DNA of 64,000 nucleotides, from the NCBI GenBank assembly GCA_001692895.1, contig KV748211.1:620001-684000 (forward strand). The letters run 5' to 3'. The notes under the pieces are model-generated. The model made no database searches, was not told where the DNA came from, and saw only the letters and a list, made by a program, of their open reading frames with translations. Shown here piece after piece: positions 28,200-38,159 of this stretch. The position numbers and the translations under genes are program-made. The stretch's first letter is position 1. Each line of letters opens with the position of its first letter. The stretch is from Cenococcum geophilum 1.58. Taxonomy: Eukaryota; Ascomycota; Dothideomycetes; Gloniales; Gloniaceae.

Positions 28200-28745
28200 A
28201 TGTTAAGAATTCCTTTAAGAGTATAACGGATAGCCTATAATTCCTGCACTTAAAGTAGAGGAAAGTCTTCGCCCTTTAGGCGCTAGCGGAAACCATACTT
28301 AGCGCCAGTGCGTACTAAGGCCTTAATATCCTTCGTAAAGGACTTCTAGATGGCAGTAACGCGAGCGTTAAGGTTAGCTATATCTCCGCTAGTAACTTAC
28401 TAGCGCTTAGCCCTATTAATAAGGGCGAGTAGCTTATTTAGGCGGCTATAAAAGGCCTTAGGGACCTAGTCTATTAGCTATTAGAACCTAAACTAACGCA
28501 CTTAGACTTACTAGTTAGCACAACTTATTTAGTTATTAGCAGTACCCGCAATTGCGGTTGGCCTACTTACCGTAGGTGGCCCGCTTAGTGGTAGCTATAC
28601 GCTTAGCGCAGTAAAGGCAGATTGGTTCTAGCAAGGCTAAGGGGGCGGCTTATAAGCGGCGTGGGAGCTTTAACGGCGTTTAGTAGGGTTAGTAACAGCT
28701 ATAAGCTAGTATAAAGAATACTTATAAAAGGTTCCCTAGCAGGCA
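28200..28745 (-). other. Antisense Cys-rich frame between chromodomain and 3' LTR of Gypsy-E
   Basis: The roughly 1.2 kb between the chromodomain end and the 3' LTR is not needed for pol. On the minus strand it holds a frame with a cysteine pattern C-x2-C-x19-C-x2-C-x6-C (first pair at about 28,620-28,609, second at about 28,551-28,540, last Cys near 28,520), followed by a basic, Gln/Pro-leaning tail. The spacing resembles small Cys-rich antisense ORFs known from some fungal Gypsy elements. The function is unknown. It is part of the fossil and is broken. Confidence 0.4.
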
Positions 28746-29053
28746 GACCAATAGCTTAGCGCTTACAATTTATAGTTAATTAGAAGTCGTAAAAAAGGCG
28801 AGTTATAGGCTAAATAAATTAAAATAGAATTAGAAGGGAAATCTAATGTCCTACCTGGGTAGAAACTCTTACCTTTATAGATCTCTACAAGGTCCTATTG
28901 TTATATTATTCTATTATTATATTGTCCTATTATTACATTATCTAATTTACTTAAATTTATTAAAAACTTTTTATTTAGAGAAGGGCAATAATAGCACTCC
29001 TACTGTATAATAGCGTCGGCTAAGGACAGCCGCTTAAGAAGGGGGGGGGCAAT

Positions 29054-29256
29054 TATTAGGCTATAGAGACGCACTGGCCGTAACCAGCTTAGCGCAGGCG
29101 AGGCGTAGGCGAGGCGCCTATAAAACGTAGTCGCCCTATATTAGAGAATAATAGAATTTAGTTCTATAGTTCTACTTTATTAAGAACCAGATACTCTTTA
29201 TATCCCGCTACTATTGTTATATTACTACATGCCCTAAGGACCTCGGCGTCCTAATA
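29054..29256 (+). repeat. 3' LTR of Gypsy-E
   Basis: Right-hand copy, preceded by a run of nine G within a purine tract (29,036-29,049) and CAAT. Four extra bases, GTAC, separate it from the duplicated host segment. The same GTAC follows the left LTR. Confidence 0.92.
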
Positions 29257-29260
29257 GTAC

Positions 29261-29303
29261 TAAAGTAGAGCCTATAAGATGCCTAAGAGCAGTAAAGACT
29301 TTA
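29261..29303 (+). repeat. 43-bp flanking duplication, right copy, at Gypsy-E
   Basis: Second copy of 22628-22670, four bases after the right LTR of Gypsy-E. The Gypsy-D integrase frame runs on through this copy into the downstream sequence. Confidence 0.9.
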
Positions 29304-30549
29304 GTATAACCGTAAGTACTAAAATAAGTATTTTGGAGTAGGCGATAAGGTTTTATTATATTTAACAAATATTAAAACCTATTAACTATTAAAGAAGCTT
29401 AATATAAGATACCTAGGTCCCTTCTAAGTTAAGGAACGAATTAGTAAGCTAGCCTATTATCTCTAGCTATCCCTATCTATAGCCTATATNTATTTAGTNT
29501 TTTATATAAACCTACTANAGCTATAGNATAGACTACNNCNGGAAAANAACTTCNGTCTAGGCCTAATTAAACACCCTAAGGTAGTAGGCGAGCGATATAA
29601 GGTTAAAGCTATATTATACTATAAGTTTATTAAGAACAAGCTTTAATTTAAAGTTAAATGGCTAGGCTAGCCCGCTAAGGACTCTATATAGGAACTAGAG
29701 GATTACCTTAATTATTATAAAGATATTCTAAAAGAATATTGGGACTAAGGTCTATAATTTATAAGTCGCAGAAAGCGCTTTAATACTATAGTGTCATTAC
29801 GACCTATAAAGAAAGCTCGCGAAAAGAGTAAATAGGTTAAATTGAATATAGAATAAATAGGCTCCGGAAACTATAGGGAAAGGGCTACGGCCTAAGGCAG
29901 GATAGGTCCTTAGCCTTTTTACGTATATAGCATAAAGTTAATAGGGCATTTTACTAGAATTATATTCCTATTTATTAATTTATACTAGGAATATTGTTTT
30001 TAGGGCTTCTAAGCCCTTTTTAAAAGCCTTATAAGGCCTTCCTAAGCACCTAATTGAGGTCCTTAATTGCTACTATATATAAGAACGAATCCTAAAAGTC
30101 TAAACCATAAATGCCTAATCTGAAAAGCTACTACGCCTTATTATTATTAGGAGTAAGATTAGTATCTATTAGGCTACTAAGTAATAGCTAACGAGAATGG
30201 GATCTAGATACCTTGGTAGGCGTATAAGTAGGTATAAAAATAGGGGTAGGACGATAAGGTGTAGCTAGAGTAGAGACTCTTAAACGCTTAACACTAATAT
30301 TAGGTCTAAACTAATACTAATGAAGCTCTTATAGTGTAAGCTTATAGTTAATAAAGATACGCTTAAGCCTAGAATAAATAGAGATGTTAGCTGGCTAGTA
30401 TAGTTTAGAACTACTGAGACCTTGCTATAGCAACTATTAGTTACCTATCTGCTAGGTACCTAAAGGGTAACTTACCTAATACCGTATTATATTATACTCT
30501 TTTAAAACTTAATATATATACGTAAACTCCTTCCTATAGTAGACAGCGA

Positions 30550-31089
30550 CCTTCTTCTTATTACCCCTATCTCTTACCCTATCCTTAGTATACTAACCTT
30601 ACTCTCGTATTAGGCGTTACTAGCTAGCTTACTAGGAATTGTAGGCGGTGTAGATAGCTATAGTATAGTCTTAAATTCGACTAAAACGTTTAGTATTAGC
30701 GCTAGAATAAGACAAAGCCCGGGCAATATAGTAGTTAAGAACATTAAAGGATTGTCGCTACTTAGGCCTAGGCTATTAAAGCTTAAAGTTAGTAATGGAA
30801 ATCTATTAAGGATAGAAAAGCTTACCTTAACGTAACTGCCGCTCTTAGTACGTATACATTAATTATAAGGACTAAAGGTATTAGATTTAACGCAGTGCGT
30901 CTTATTATAAGCCTCTAGAATCCTATTATTAGATTTCTAGTCTTCTAAAGATATATAGGTAAAATTATTTAGGTAGGACTAGCACTAGTTGTAGGTTAGC
31001 GGAGGTTGGGGTTCTATATATAAAGGTAGGGCTAAGATACGCTGTGGAATTTGCTTAGAAGAGTAATTAGCGGGAGAATAAAGAGGCAT
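30550..31089 (-). other. Antisense frame upstream of the 3' LTR of Gypsy-D
   Basis: A minus-strand frame starting with an ATG at 31,089 (MPLYSPANYSSKQIPQRI...) stays largely open to about 30,550. It lies in the same relative place as the antisense frame of Gypsy-E, between integrase and 3' LTR. I see no cysteine pattern and recognise no family. It is part of the fossil and its function is unknown. Confidence 0.3.
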
Positions 31090-32137
31090 ATTGAATTAAT
31101 GATAAAAAGGAAGAAAATCTTAATAATATATTGAAGATACGTCTAAATTAGATGAAGGTTAATGATGGGAAGTAAGGTATTAAGGAAAAGGATTAAGCTT
31201 AATAAGTAAAGTGTCTTTATACTTTACTGTCTAATACCCATTTAGTAAATAGCTGCAACCTTACTAATATAACTCCGTTATAATAGCGCTATTTAGAAGG
31301 AAGGAAATATATGTATAAGTTATTTAACTATTACTTCCTTATAAAAACTAACTACGCGGCTGGGGGAAGGTAATTAAGATGTTAAATTAAAGACGTATAT
31401 AGGTTAAATTAGACCTAAAACAATACTATAGTATTAAAGAATAACGTTATAGACGTTCTTAATAATTGTATAATAGCTATAATTGCTATTATAACATATC
31501 CCTGTTTGCTAGGTAGTAGAGATACGCTAAATATATAGCATAGGACTATTAGATTTAAAAGTATATACACTAAATCTTAAGAGATAAGCCTCTTTAACTA
31601 ACTAATTAATATCTTAACCGTATCTAATAGTCTAAGGGCAAATGCGGGAGTAATATATTAGTGACATAGAGGATTATAAGAAAAGGATTATAAGAAAGGA
31701 TTATAGACTATATCTTAGTAGTTAAAGATAACAGTAAGCTAAGGCTCTATACGTTAAATCTTATACTAAAAGGTTTTACGGAACTATATTAGAACACTAA
31801 ATTGCCTATAATACTTATAATTAATTATAGACTAGTATAAAGGCTTAAAAGTAGAGTTGTATAAAAATCCCTATATTAGCCTAGATAGTCACTAGTATAC
31901 TTCTAGTAGGCTTTTAATAGGTCTTCTAGTAATCCTCGCGTCTTTTCTCTAGTTATATTTTTTCCTTATTAAGGTTTTTTAGGAGTTTAAAGTAGGGGTT
32001 AGATAGATAGATAATATATAGTGGTATACTAATACCTCTTTAATATTTCTCCGAACCTCTTCTGGGACGAGCCCTTATAATCTCCCTACTGTAAGGTAAT
32101 AGCAATTAGGGGCCGACCGTAAGAAGGGGGGGGGCAA

Positions 32138-32352
32138 TGTAAGGGATATTATTGTAGACACCTTAGGTTGCCCTTAGGACAACCCCCGGACGCCCCTTAG
32201 ATAGTTACCAATTACGTACTAGAGGCACGTGCCTACAGTATATAGTCTCTACAATCCTAGAGGCCTTACCTCCTTAAGGATTTGTCTCTTTTACTAATTT
32301 ATCTTATTCCAATCGTGTCCTTATAGCCCCCTATCTACAAGATCCCCTTATA
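32138..32352 (+). repeat. 3' LTR of Gypsy-D
   Basis: Right-hand copy, preceded by the purine tract and CAA and followed by TTAGT. It keeps the TGTAAGGG tip that the left copy has lost by transition. Confidence 0.92.
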
Positions 32353-35342
32353 TTAGTAGCTGCTTAGTATCCTTTATAGGAGGCTCTACTAAATTGTTTA
32401 ATTTAGGTATAGTTATTTAATCTATATTTAAGGTAGGTCTATATAAAATAGATTTATCCTTAAATTTATCCTTATAGAGAGGTTTTAATAGACTAATCGT
32501 CTAAATAGTGTCTTCTAATACTTCCTTTAATAGGTAGTCGATATTTTAACCCTTAGGGTTATAGAATAAGGTCTTATTAAATATAACGTCTCTAGTTTAA
32601 ATAACTTTGTAGAGACTCGGAATTTAGATTTAGTAGATACTAGTTAAATTATAGCCGACTAGGTGTCTAATCAATATATAAAGACCTAGCTTATCTCCCC
32701 TTTTAACTTATTTATTTAGCGTATAGGTCTTATAACTATATACGTGTATATAGATAAGTAATAGTGTCTTACCGTAGGCAATCTTGTATAGAGTTTTCCA
32801 CCCTAGTTTCTTATTTAGGGTTTAATTAAGTGCGTAGCTAGCAGCAAAAAAGGCTTTTAGTTCTAAAAATAGGGGTAAGGAAGCTTCTAGCTGTATAGCC
32901 CTAGACCGTTCTATAAGGGTTCGTCTAGATCGTTCTACTCCACCATTTTGTTCTTTAGTATATGGTGCTTAATATTTAAAAGTAATGCCTTTATCTGCGC
33001 ACTATATTTATAAGGTGTCTCCCGTCTATCTAAAAGCTTATTTATTATCGCTTTAAAAGAAGACGACGTCTTAGTGGAATCGTATTTTAATTAAACGGTA
33101 AGTCTTTTAGATAGTAGGTAGGATAGTAGCTTTATCCTTATTCTTAAATATAAAGATAAAATTAAATTTAGAATACGTGCAATAGAAATGCATAATATAT
33201 TTATTGCCGTTGTAGCCTAGTTCTCTAAGGCTGATAATATTAAATACGAGCCATTTAAATGGTTGAGTGGCCGGAAATTTATATTCTTGTCTTTGAGAGA
33301 TCTGCTATATATACTTTACTATTAAGCAAGTTTTACATTCAATTTTAAGCGGTGCTTGTTTAGTAGTTAATTCGGTTAGCTCTGCGCCATTAACATACTT
33401 AGGAAGCTGCTTAATAGTATTAGGCCTTATATAGCTAAATATTTTATACCATTTTATAGCTGTAGCTCTAATTAGTTTACGGGCTATACGGCTAGGCTAG
33501 TACCTCTTAAAGGTTAAGAATGTTAATTAAGTCGAATCTAGGGAATTTAAAGGCGTAGGCTCTTTGTGTATTAGTGCCCAATAGCCCCCTAGTTGTTTTG
33601 TATAGCATACTATTTCGCTAGTTACTAGATAGTATAGCACATTTCGTCCTAAGTCAAAATGGATATCGTTATTAGTAGCTCTTAATAGTGCTACGATATT
33701 TGTAAATATAGTGGGTACTAATACTATATAGAATAGCTTCATTTTTAAGCTCCCAGTAGGTGTATTAACAGTAATCGTTACTATTCCGTAAGCTTATATT
33801 TTCTCGAAATTTCCGCTAATAATTAGGTAGTCGTCTTCTACTACTAGGTACGAGAAGGTAAAGTCTTCTTTATTATTGTAGACGTGTATATTTACGCTAG
33901 GGTTAAGTATTTAGGTATTCTAGAGTTTAAATAGAATTTAACTAGTACTAAACACGGCAGTATAGCTAGTTGGTATCTTAGACAGTAGGGTTTTAAAATT
34001 AAATCAATTATAGATTCTATATTCTTTTAATTATTCTCCTTTACTTCCTATTCTTCTTTTTAAATTCAGTTAACCGCGCGTTTAATCGAAGGTATAGATG
34101 AGATTATTTTATCTACTTTCTTTTAGATATCTGCCCTTGGTCTCTATCCTTAAAGGCGCTTATACTTAATAATATAGTAGCAATTACCAAATCGATGTTT
34201 AAGGCCGCATATGCATTCCTTATACCCTCTTAAATTTGAATTTAGATTGCTGTTGGAATTGAAATTGCCGTTAGAATCTAGATTAGAATTGTTTTAAAGG
34301 GTTATAAATGCAGAGCTATTGGCAGTAGAGGTAGAGGATGCTTACTACATGCGGTAGTACTCCTTAAATTCCTTGATAAGATTAATAATAGATAGTGCAG
34401 CTTCGTCTTTACGTTCCTTACGAATAAGGTCTACTTTTAATACTCCTACAAAACTAAAAGAGATGGATTTAATAGCTTAAACAAAATCGTAGTATGGCCT
34501 AAATCCCTGCACATCTAGTAGCTTTAATTACTCCGTAAGCTTATAGACATTTCGCCAATTATTTAGCCATTTTTTAATACTCTGCTTCTTATTATAGACC
34601 TTTAGTACCGTATATTAATTAAGGACGTTATACTTTCGACCTAATAAGATAGAGGCTAGTGCAGCCTTCAATGCTTTAAGCCGTTTGTGTACTGTGTTAA
34701 GGCTATTAATAAGTAGAAGGTAGGCTACCGATGTGGTGCGGACGATATAATTACTGATATCGTTTATAGCCCGTTTTTGCTTCTTATGTACGCGTAAATC
34801 ATCCTTATATTTAGCGTAAAGCTAATTATAGGCAGTAAGCTTAATTTGGTCTAGTTAAGCTATTAATATAGCATTAGGAAGTACGTCCGCTAGTATAAGT
34901 TAATACGGTAGTTCTAGCTTTGGAAGCTCGTCTTTTATAAATAGGTCGATATACTGCCATACCTTATTAGTTGTGGCTATATCTTAGATAATAAAGAACT
35001 ATTAAATCCAATCAGATAGCTGGTTGAGGATAACGTTAATCTTTAATTCGGTAGAGGTCGTTATTTTTAGAATTTATAGGGTCAAGCAGGGTCCAATTGG
35101 TGGCTTAGCAAAACCCTTATTTTGACATTTCGAACTTTTAATTTAATTCGTCAGTTTATTCGTTAATTAGGTACGGTCGTTATTTAAGGTCAATTGTCCG
35201 TTTGTTTAGTAGATAAAGAAGCTTAAGACACTTATAAAGGTAGTAGAAGTAGTGACTTCTTAAATGAGGTAGCAATTAATTGCTTAGTAAGCGCTAAATA
35301 TACAAATTAGATACAGTACGGTAGGCAGGCCGGGCTTATAAC

Positions 35343-35562
35343 TATAAGCTTTACAGTGTGGGAAGAATTGCAAGAACGACTTAATTGTAAATCTATAGAA
35401 ATTAAGTAATATAAATACATAAGGAAGGTGTTGGTAATAAGATAAAAGGGGAGACTACTTTATAACTAAAACAGCGTAATACGTAAGTGATACGCAGTTA
35501 ATACGCAGTCGATACGCAGGTAATACGTAGGCGTCTTAGTATAGTACTAGTAGTCGGTTACA
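35343..35562 (-). repeat. 5' LTR of Copia-C
   Basis: Right-hand 220-bp LTR, immediately preceded by the complement of the primer-binding site and followed by the duplication GAATC. Confidence 0.9.
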
Positions 35563-36924
35563 GAATCTAAGATGGTTTAGCGGTATAAATATAATATTTA
35601 CTATTACTTATTGTTATAAGGTAGACTCCTATATAAGGTATATTACTTCTTCTTCCTATTTTAACTATCGCTCCTAGCACTATAGGTATAACCTAATATA
35701 CTATAATATCTAATCCTATAGTCTTAACTACTAATACTAATTTAAAACCCTCTAATATATTTCCTCTTATCTGCGATATTTACTCCGGTTATAAAGGCTT
35801 TTAATAATCTCCTATTAAGCATCCTTGTTATTAACTACTCTTTATATTAATATATTTTTTAACTATTAATAGAAGAGCTATTAATTACACACTAGGAACT
35901 TTTGTATATATTATTTAAATCTTTTAAACTCCTTAGTATTTATCTCCTTTAGGCGTTATAAGGTTACTAGCTATTTCGCTATCTTTTAAGATTTCTTTAA
36001 ATATAAGTCTTCTAATAGTAGACCCGCTTCTATTTTAAGAGGGGTAGCTGTATATTCTAAGGCACTTAGCTTAAAGTTAATAAACTCTTTAATATCTTTA
36101 GTTAACTTATTAGGCCGTTTACTATTAGGCGGTTATTACAAAAGTTTATTAGCTAGGCTATTTTTCTTCCCTAAAATATATCTAATATTAAAGCCCTATA
36201 GTTGGATCTATACTAGCCATCTTATTATGAAGGCTCTAGGTAAATTAGTAGTAGTATAATTTAGCTATATAACTAAGGTATTTATATTTATCTCTACTAT
36301 AAATTAAACGCCATATAAGTATACGCGATACTTCTTTAACGCGTATAGTAACGCCTAATATTTAAGCTTTTCTAAGTTATATTTCTGTTCCGCTTAAGAC
36401 TAAATGCCGCTTTTATATTAATATAGGTAATAATAACCTTGCATATCTAGTTATATTAGGCTATACCCCTATCTATTCTTATATCTATTAATGGCGAGAA
36501 TAATTAGTCTAGCCCTCTTACTATAATTTAGATAAATTAATACGGGTGTAGTAGTAATTATATACTTTAGAGTCCTTATAGCGGTTATCTGCTTTATACT
36601 CTATATAAACAAAACGTTTACTTATAGTAGTTAGAAGATTAGCTCCGCCTTAATTACAAAGTCTTTTACCTATATTTAATAATATATAATAACTCTTAAG
36701 AACGCTTAGGCTAATATAATATCTTTATAGTCTTTCTAGTAAATCATCTTCGCGACCTTCAACTCTTTTAGATATTATTTCTTTTTATTATAGCGGGAAC
36801 TAACCACTATAATCTCGTCTTTATAGAAATAAGACTTTACGCCTAAGATTATATACCTAGCTCGTTTTAAGTCTATAAGTACTTTTTTAGCTATATAATA
36901 TAAGGTGATGCTATTTAGACACTG

Positions 36925-37530
36925 CCTAATTGCTAGGTAGACACCCCCCTAAATTAGGTTTAGCGCCTACCTTAATAGGTTAAAATATTACGTGCGTTTA
37001 ACTTATTTACATCTACATTACGAAAATTAAAGTGCGCGCCCCGCTTAAATTAACACCGCATTATATCTAAGAGCCTGCAATTATAGAGCGTTACTATAGT
37101 TAGCCAATTAGCTCTATAACTAGCTCTATAATTGCCAATCGCGTTAATAGATTTACTTATAGAGAGCCCTTAGTATTTAAGCGAAATATTAGCTAGAGTC
37201 CTACCGGGCGTATATACCGGCGCGGCGCAAGCATAGGCGCGGAGGTAGCAGCATCTAAATTAGTTCGCGCGATGCTTTATAAAGCACTACGCAATCTAAT
37301 TAATCGCTCCTTTAGCGCGGTCCGGATTTGGACTTTACTACTTATACTATAACTAAAATTAAGACTTAATCGTGATGTTACAGTTATGGCGCGCACTTTG
37401 ATTTTCGTAATATAGGCGCAAATAAGTTAAACGTATATAATATTCTAACCTATTAAGGTAGGCGCTAAACTAAATTTAGGGGGAGGGGTATCTACCTAGT
37501 AATTGGGGGGTATCTACCTAGCAATTGGGG
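36925..37530. mobile_element. 606-bp foldback MITE inside Gypsy-A
   Basis: The left arm 36925-37040 and the right arm 37388-37530 are inverted copies, from CCTAATTGCTAGGTAG to GTGCGCGCC and back, about 116 bp long with several differences. There is no coding capacity. The right arm is longer because its outermost unit (TATCTACCTAGYAATTGGGG) is tandemly doubled. Reverse-transcriptase reading of Gypsy-A lies on both sides, so the MITE jumped into that element. I could not settle a target duplication, so the superfamily is open. Confidence 0.75.
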
Positions 37531-37710
37531 GGTAACTAAAGAGTATTACCTATAATATATTCTAGAATATATTTATAAATACCTAAAAGGCTTTCTTCCC
37601 TATTATATACTATCTATAGGCCTTTTATTATAATATTATTTAGAAATAGCAGGGTATAATATAGGATGTTGTTTATATTAACTTAATAATACAAGTAAGT
37701 TATATCCAGG

Positions 37711-38159
37711 GGCACAAAATACATATAGTATCGTATGCTCTTTTAGATAGTGGTAACTATCGATTCTATTTAGGTAGACTACGTAGTCTATATACTAACG
37801 CGCCTCCCCCCTAATTAGTTAGCACTTTATAAACAAGTAGTTAATGCACTAAACGCGTAACTACGCGTTTGGTATACTACGTGCTATAATTATATACTGG
37901 CGGCACTTAAAGATAGATCCACTTATATATAGCCCCCGTAATTACTTTAATAGAAGCGTAGAACATAAAAGAAATATATAGGAAATCCCTCCTAAGGTGC
38001 CTTCTAGGCTGCCTTCTAAGCGGTGCTCTAAGCTAGCCATAAGTCCTATTTACGGACCGTAAAATAAACCGTATGGCCTTCTAACGGGCCGTAAATAAAC
38101 CGTAAGTGCTCCGTTAGTCTTATTCTACCCATTTTATAACCTTTAAATTAAGCTTATTT
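37711..38159. other. Unassigned AT-rich segment between Gypsy-A and Copia-F
   Basis: No motif was recognised. An imperfect tandem repeat built on ACCGTAAAATAAACCGTA and GCCGTAAATAAACCGTAAG lies at about 38,055-38,105. The segment probably contains the 3' non-coding end or LTR of Copia-F, but no second copy exists in the window to prove it. Confidence 0.4.

Larger units (their letters stand above)
22671..29256 (+). mobile_element. Gypsy-E: innermost chromodomain-bearing Gypsy fossil inserted in Gypsy-D
   Basis: LTRs of 203 bp (22671-22873 and 29054-29256) with tips TGTTAGG/CCTAACA. Plus-strand parts: gag about 23.1-24.1 kb; CCHC knuckle NCLRCGQLGY near 24,054-24,085; protease about 24.3-24.5 kb; reverse transcriptase about 24.9-25.45 kb (context FTKLDLINAYYRL near 25,080-25,120); RNase H about 25.8-26.1 kb; integrase with a zinc-binding N-terminus near 26,590-26,730 and core to about 27.3 kb; C-terminal chromodomain about 27.7-27.86 kb (YLIKWKN near 27,760). 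This makes it a chromovirus. It is the best preserved frame of the nest and carries fewer, though still dozens of, breaks. It is flanked by a 43-bp duplication rather than a 5-bp one. Confidence 0.9.
16798..32352 (+). mobile_element. Gypsy-D: Gypsy LTR retrotransposon fossil inserted in Copia-C, split by Gypsy-E
   Basis: LTRs of 215 bp at 16798-17012 and 32138-32352, with inverted tips TATAAGGG/CCCCTTATA and a perfect 5-bp duplication TTAGT (16793-16797 and 32353-32357). Plus-strand order: gag about 17.1-18.6 kb, protease around 18,900 (active-site context SGAEINL), reverse transcriptase 19.9-20.4 kb with the YLDD-type block near 20,265, RNase H 20.7-21.1 kb and integrase about 21.8 kb up to the Gypsy-E insertion, continuing at 29.3-29.8 kb. 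A G-rich purine tract at 32,122-32,134 precedes the right LTR. A non-pol region (29.9-32.1 kb) contains an antisense frame. Fourteen-odd ambiguous bases lie at 29,490-29,553. Many dozens of breaks. Confidence 0.92.
14485..35562 (-). mobile_element. Copia-C: Copia LTR retrotransposon fossil inserted in Gypsy-A, split by Gypsy-D
   Basis: Two 220-bp LTRs (14485-14704 and 35343-35562) with inverted tips TATAA/TTACA (ancestral TGTAA/TTACA), flanked by a perfect 5-bp duplication GAATC (14480-14484 and 35563-35567). Without the nested Gypsy-D it is about 5.5 kb, a normal Copia length. Minus-strand order: gag with a zinc knuckle (CICGLKHRFGNC, about 34,210-34,170), integrase with the block APYTKEQNGGVERSRR near 32,970-32,920, then reverse transcriptase/RNase H at 16.8-14.7 kb with the YVDD-type block near 15,870. 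The order gag, integrase, RT identifies Copia. The primer site beside the right LTR reads GTTATAAGCCCGG on the minus strand. Broken by dozens of changes. Confidence 0.9.
7141..37710 (-). mobile_element. Gypsy-A: outermost LTR retrotransposon fossil, minus strand, split by later insertions
   Basis: A Ty3/Gypsy polyprotein fossil read right to left in three pieces. Reverse transcriptase and RNase H lie at about 37,710-36,000 (a YLDD-type block near 37,640, and an RNase H motif run AEQKYNLEKL near 36,400 followed by a typical tether). Integrase parts lie at about 35,990-35,563 and 14,484-13,748, with the GPY-like block KLDLK.LGPFRV near 13,830-13,790, and the C-terminal end is near 7,750-7,560. 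The host reading resumes on the far side of each insertion. Its upstream part (gag, protease, 5' LTR) is missing beyond 37.7 kb and no LTR pair was found. It carries dozens of breaks and is the oldest layer of the nest. Confidence 0.75.

Noticed and set aside
22666-29261. Ordinary 5-bp target duplication for Gypsy-E
   Set aside because: The five bases before the left LTR (CTTTA) and after the right LTR (GTACT) do not match. Only the 43-bp repeat does.
33527-33742. 71-codon minus-strand open run
   Set aside because: It is a lightly damaged piece of the Copia-C integrase region, not a separate gene.
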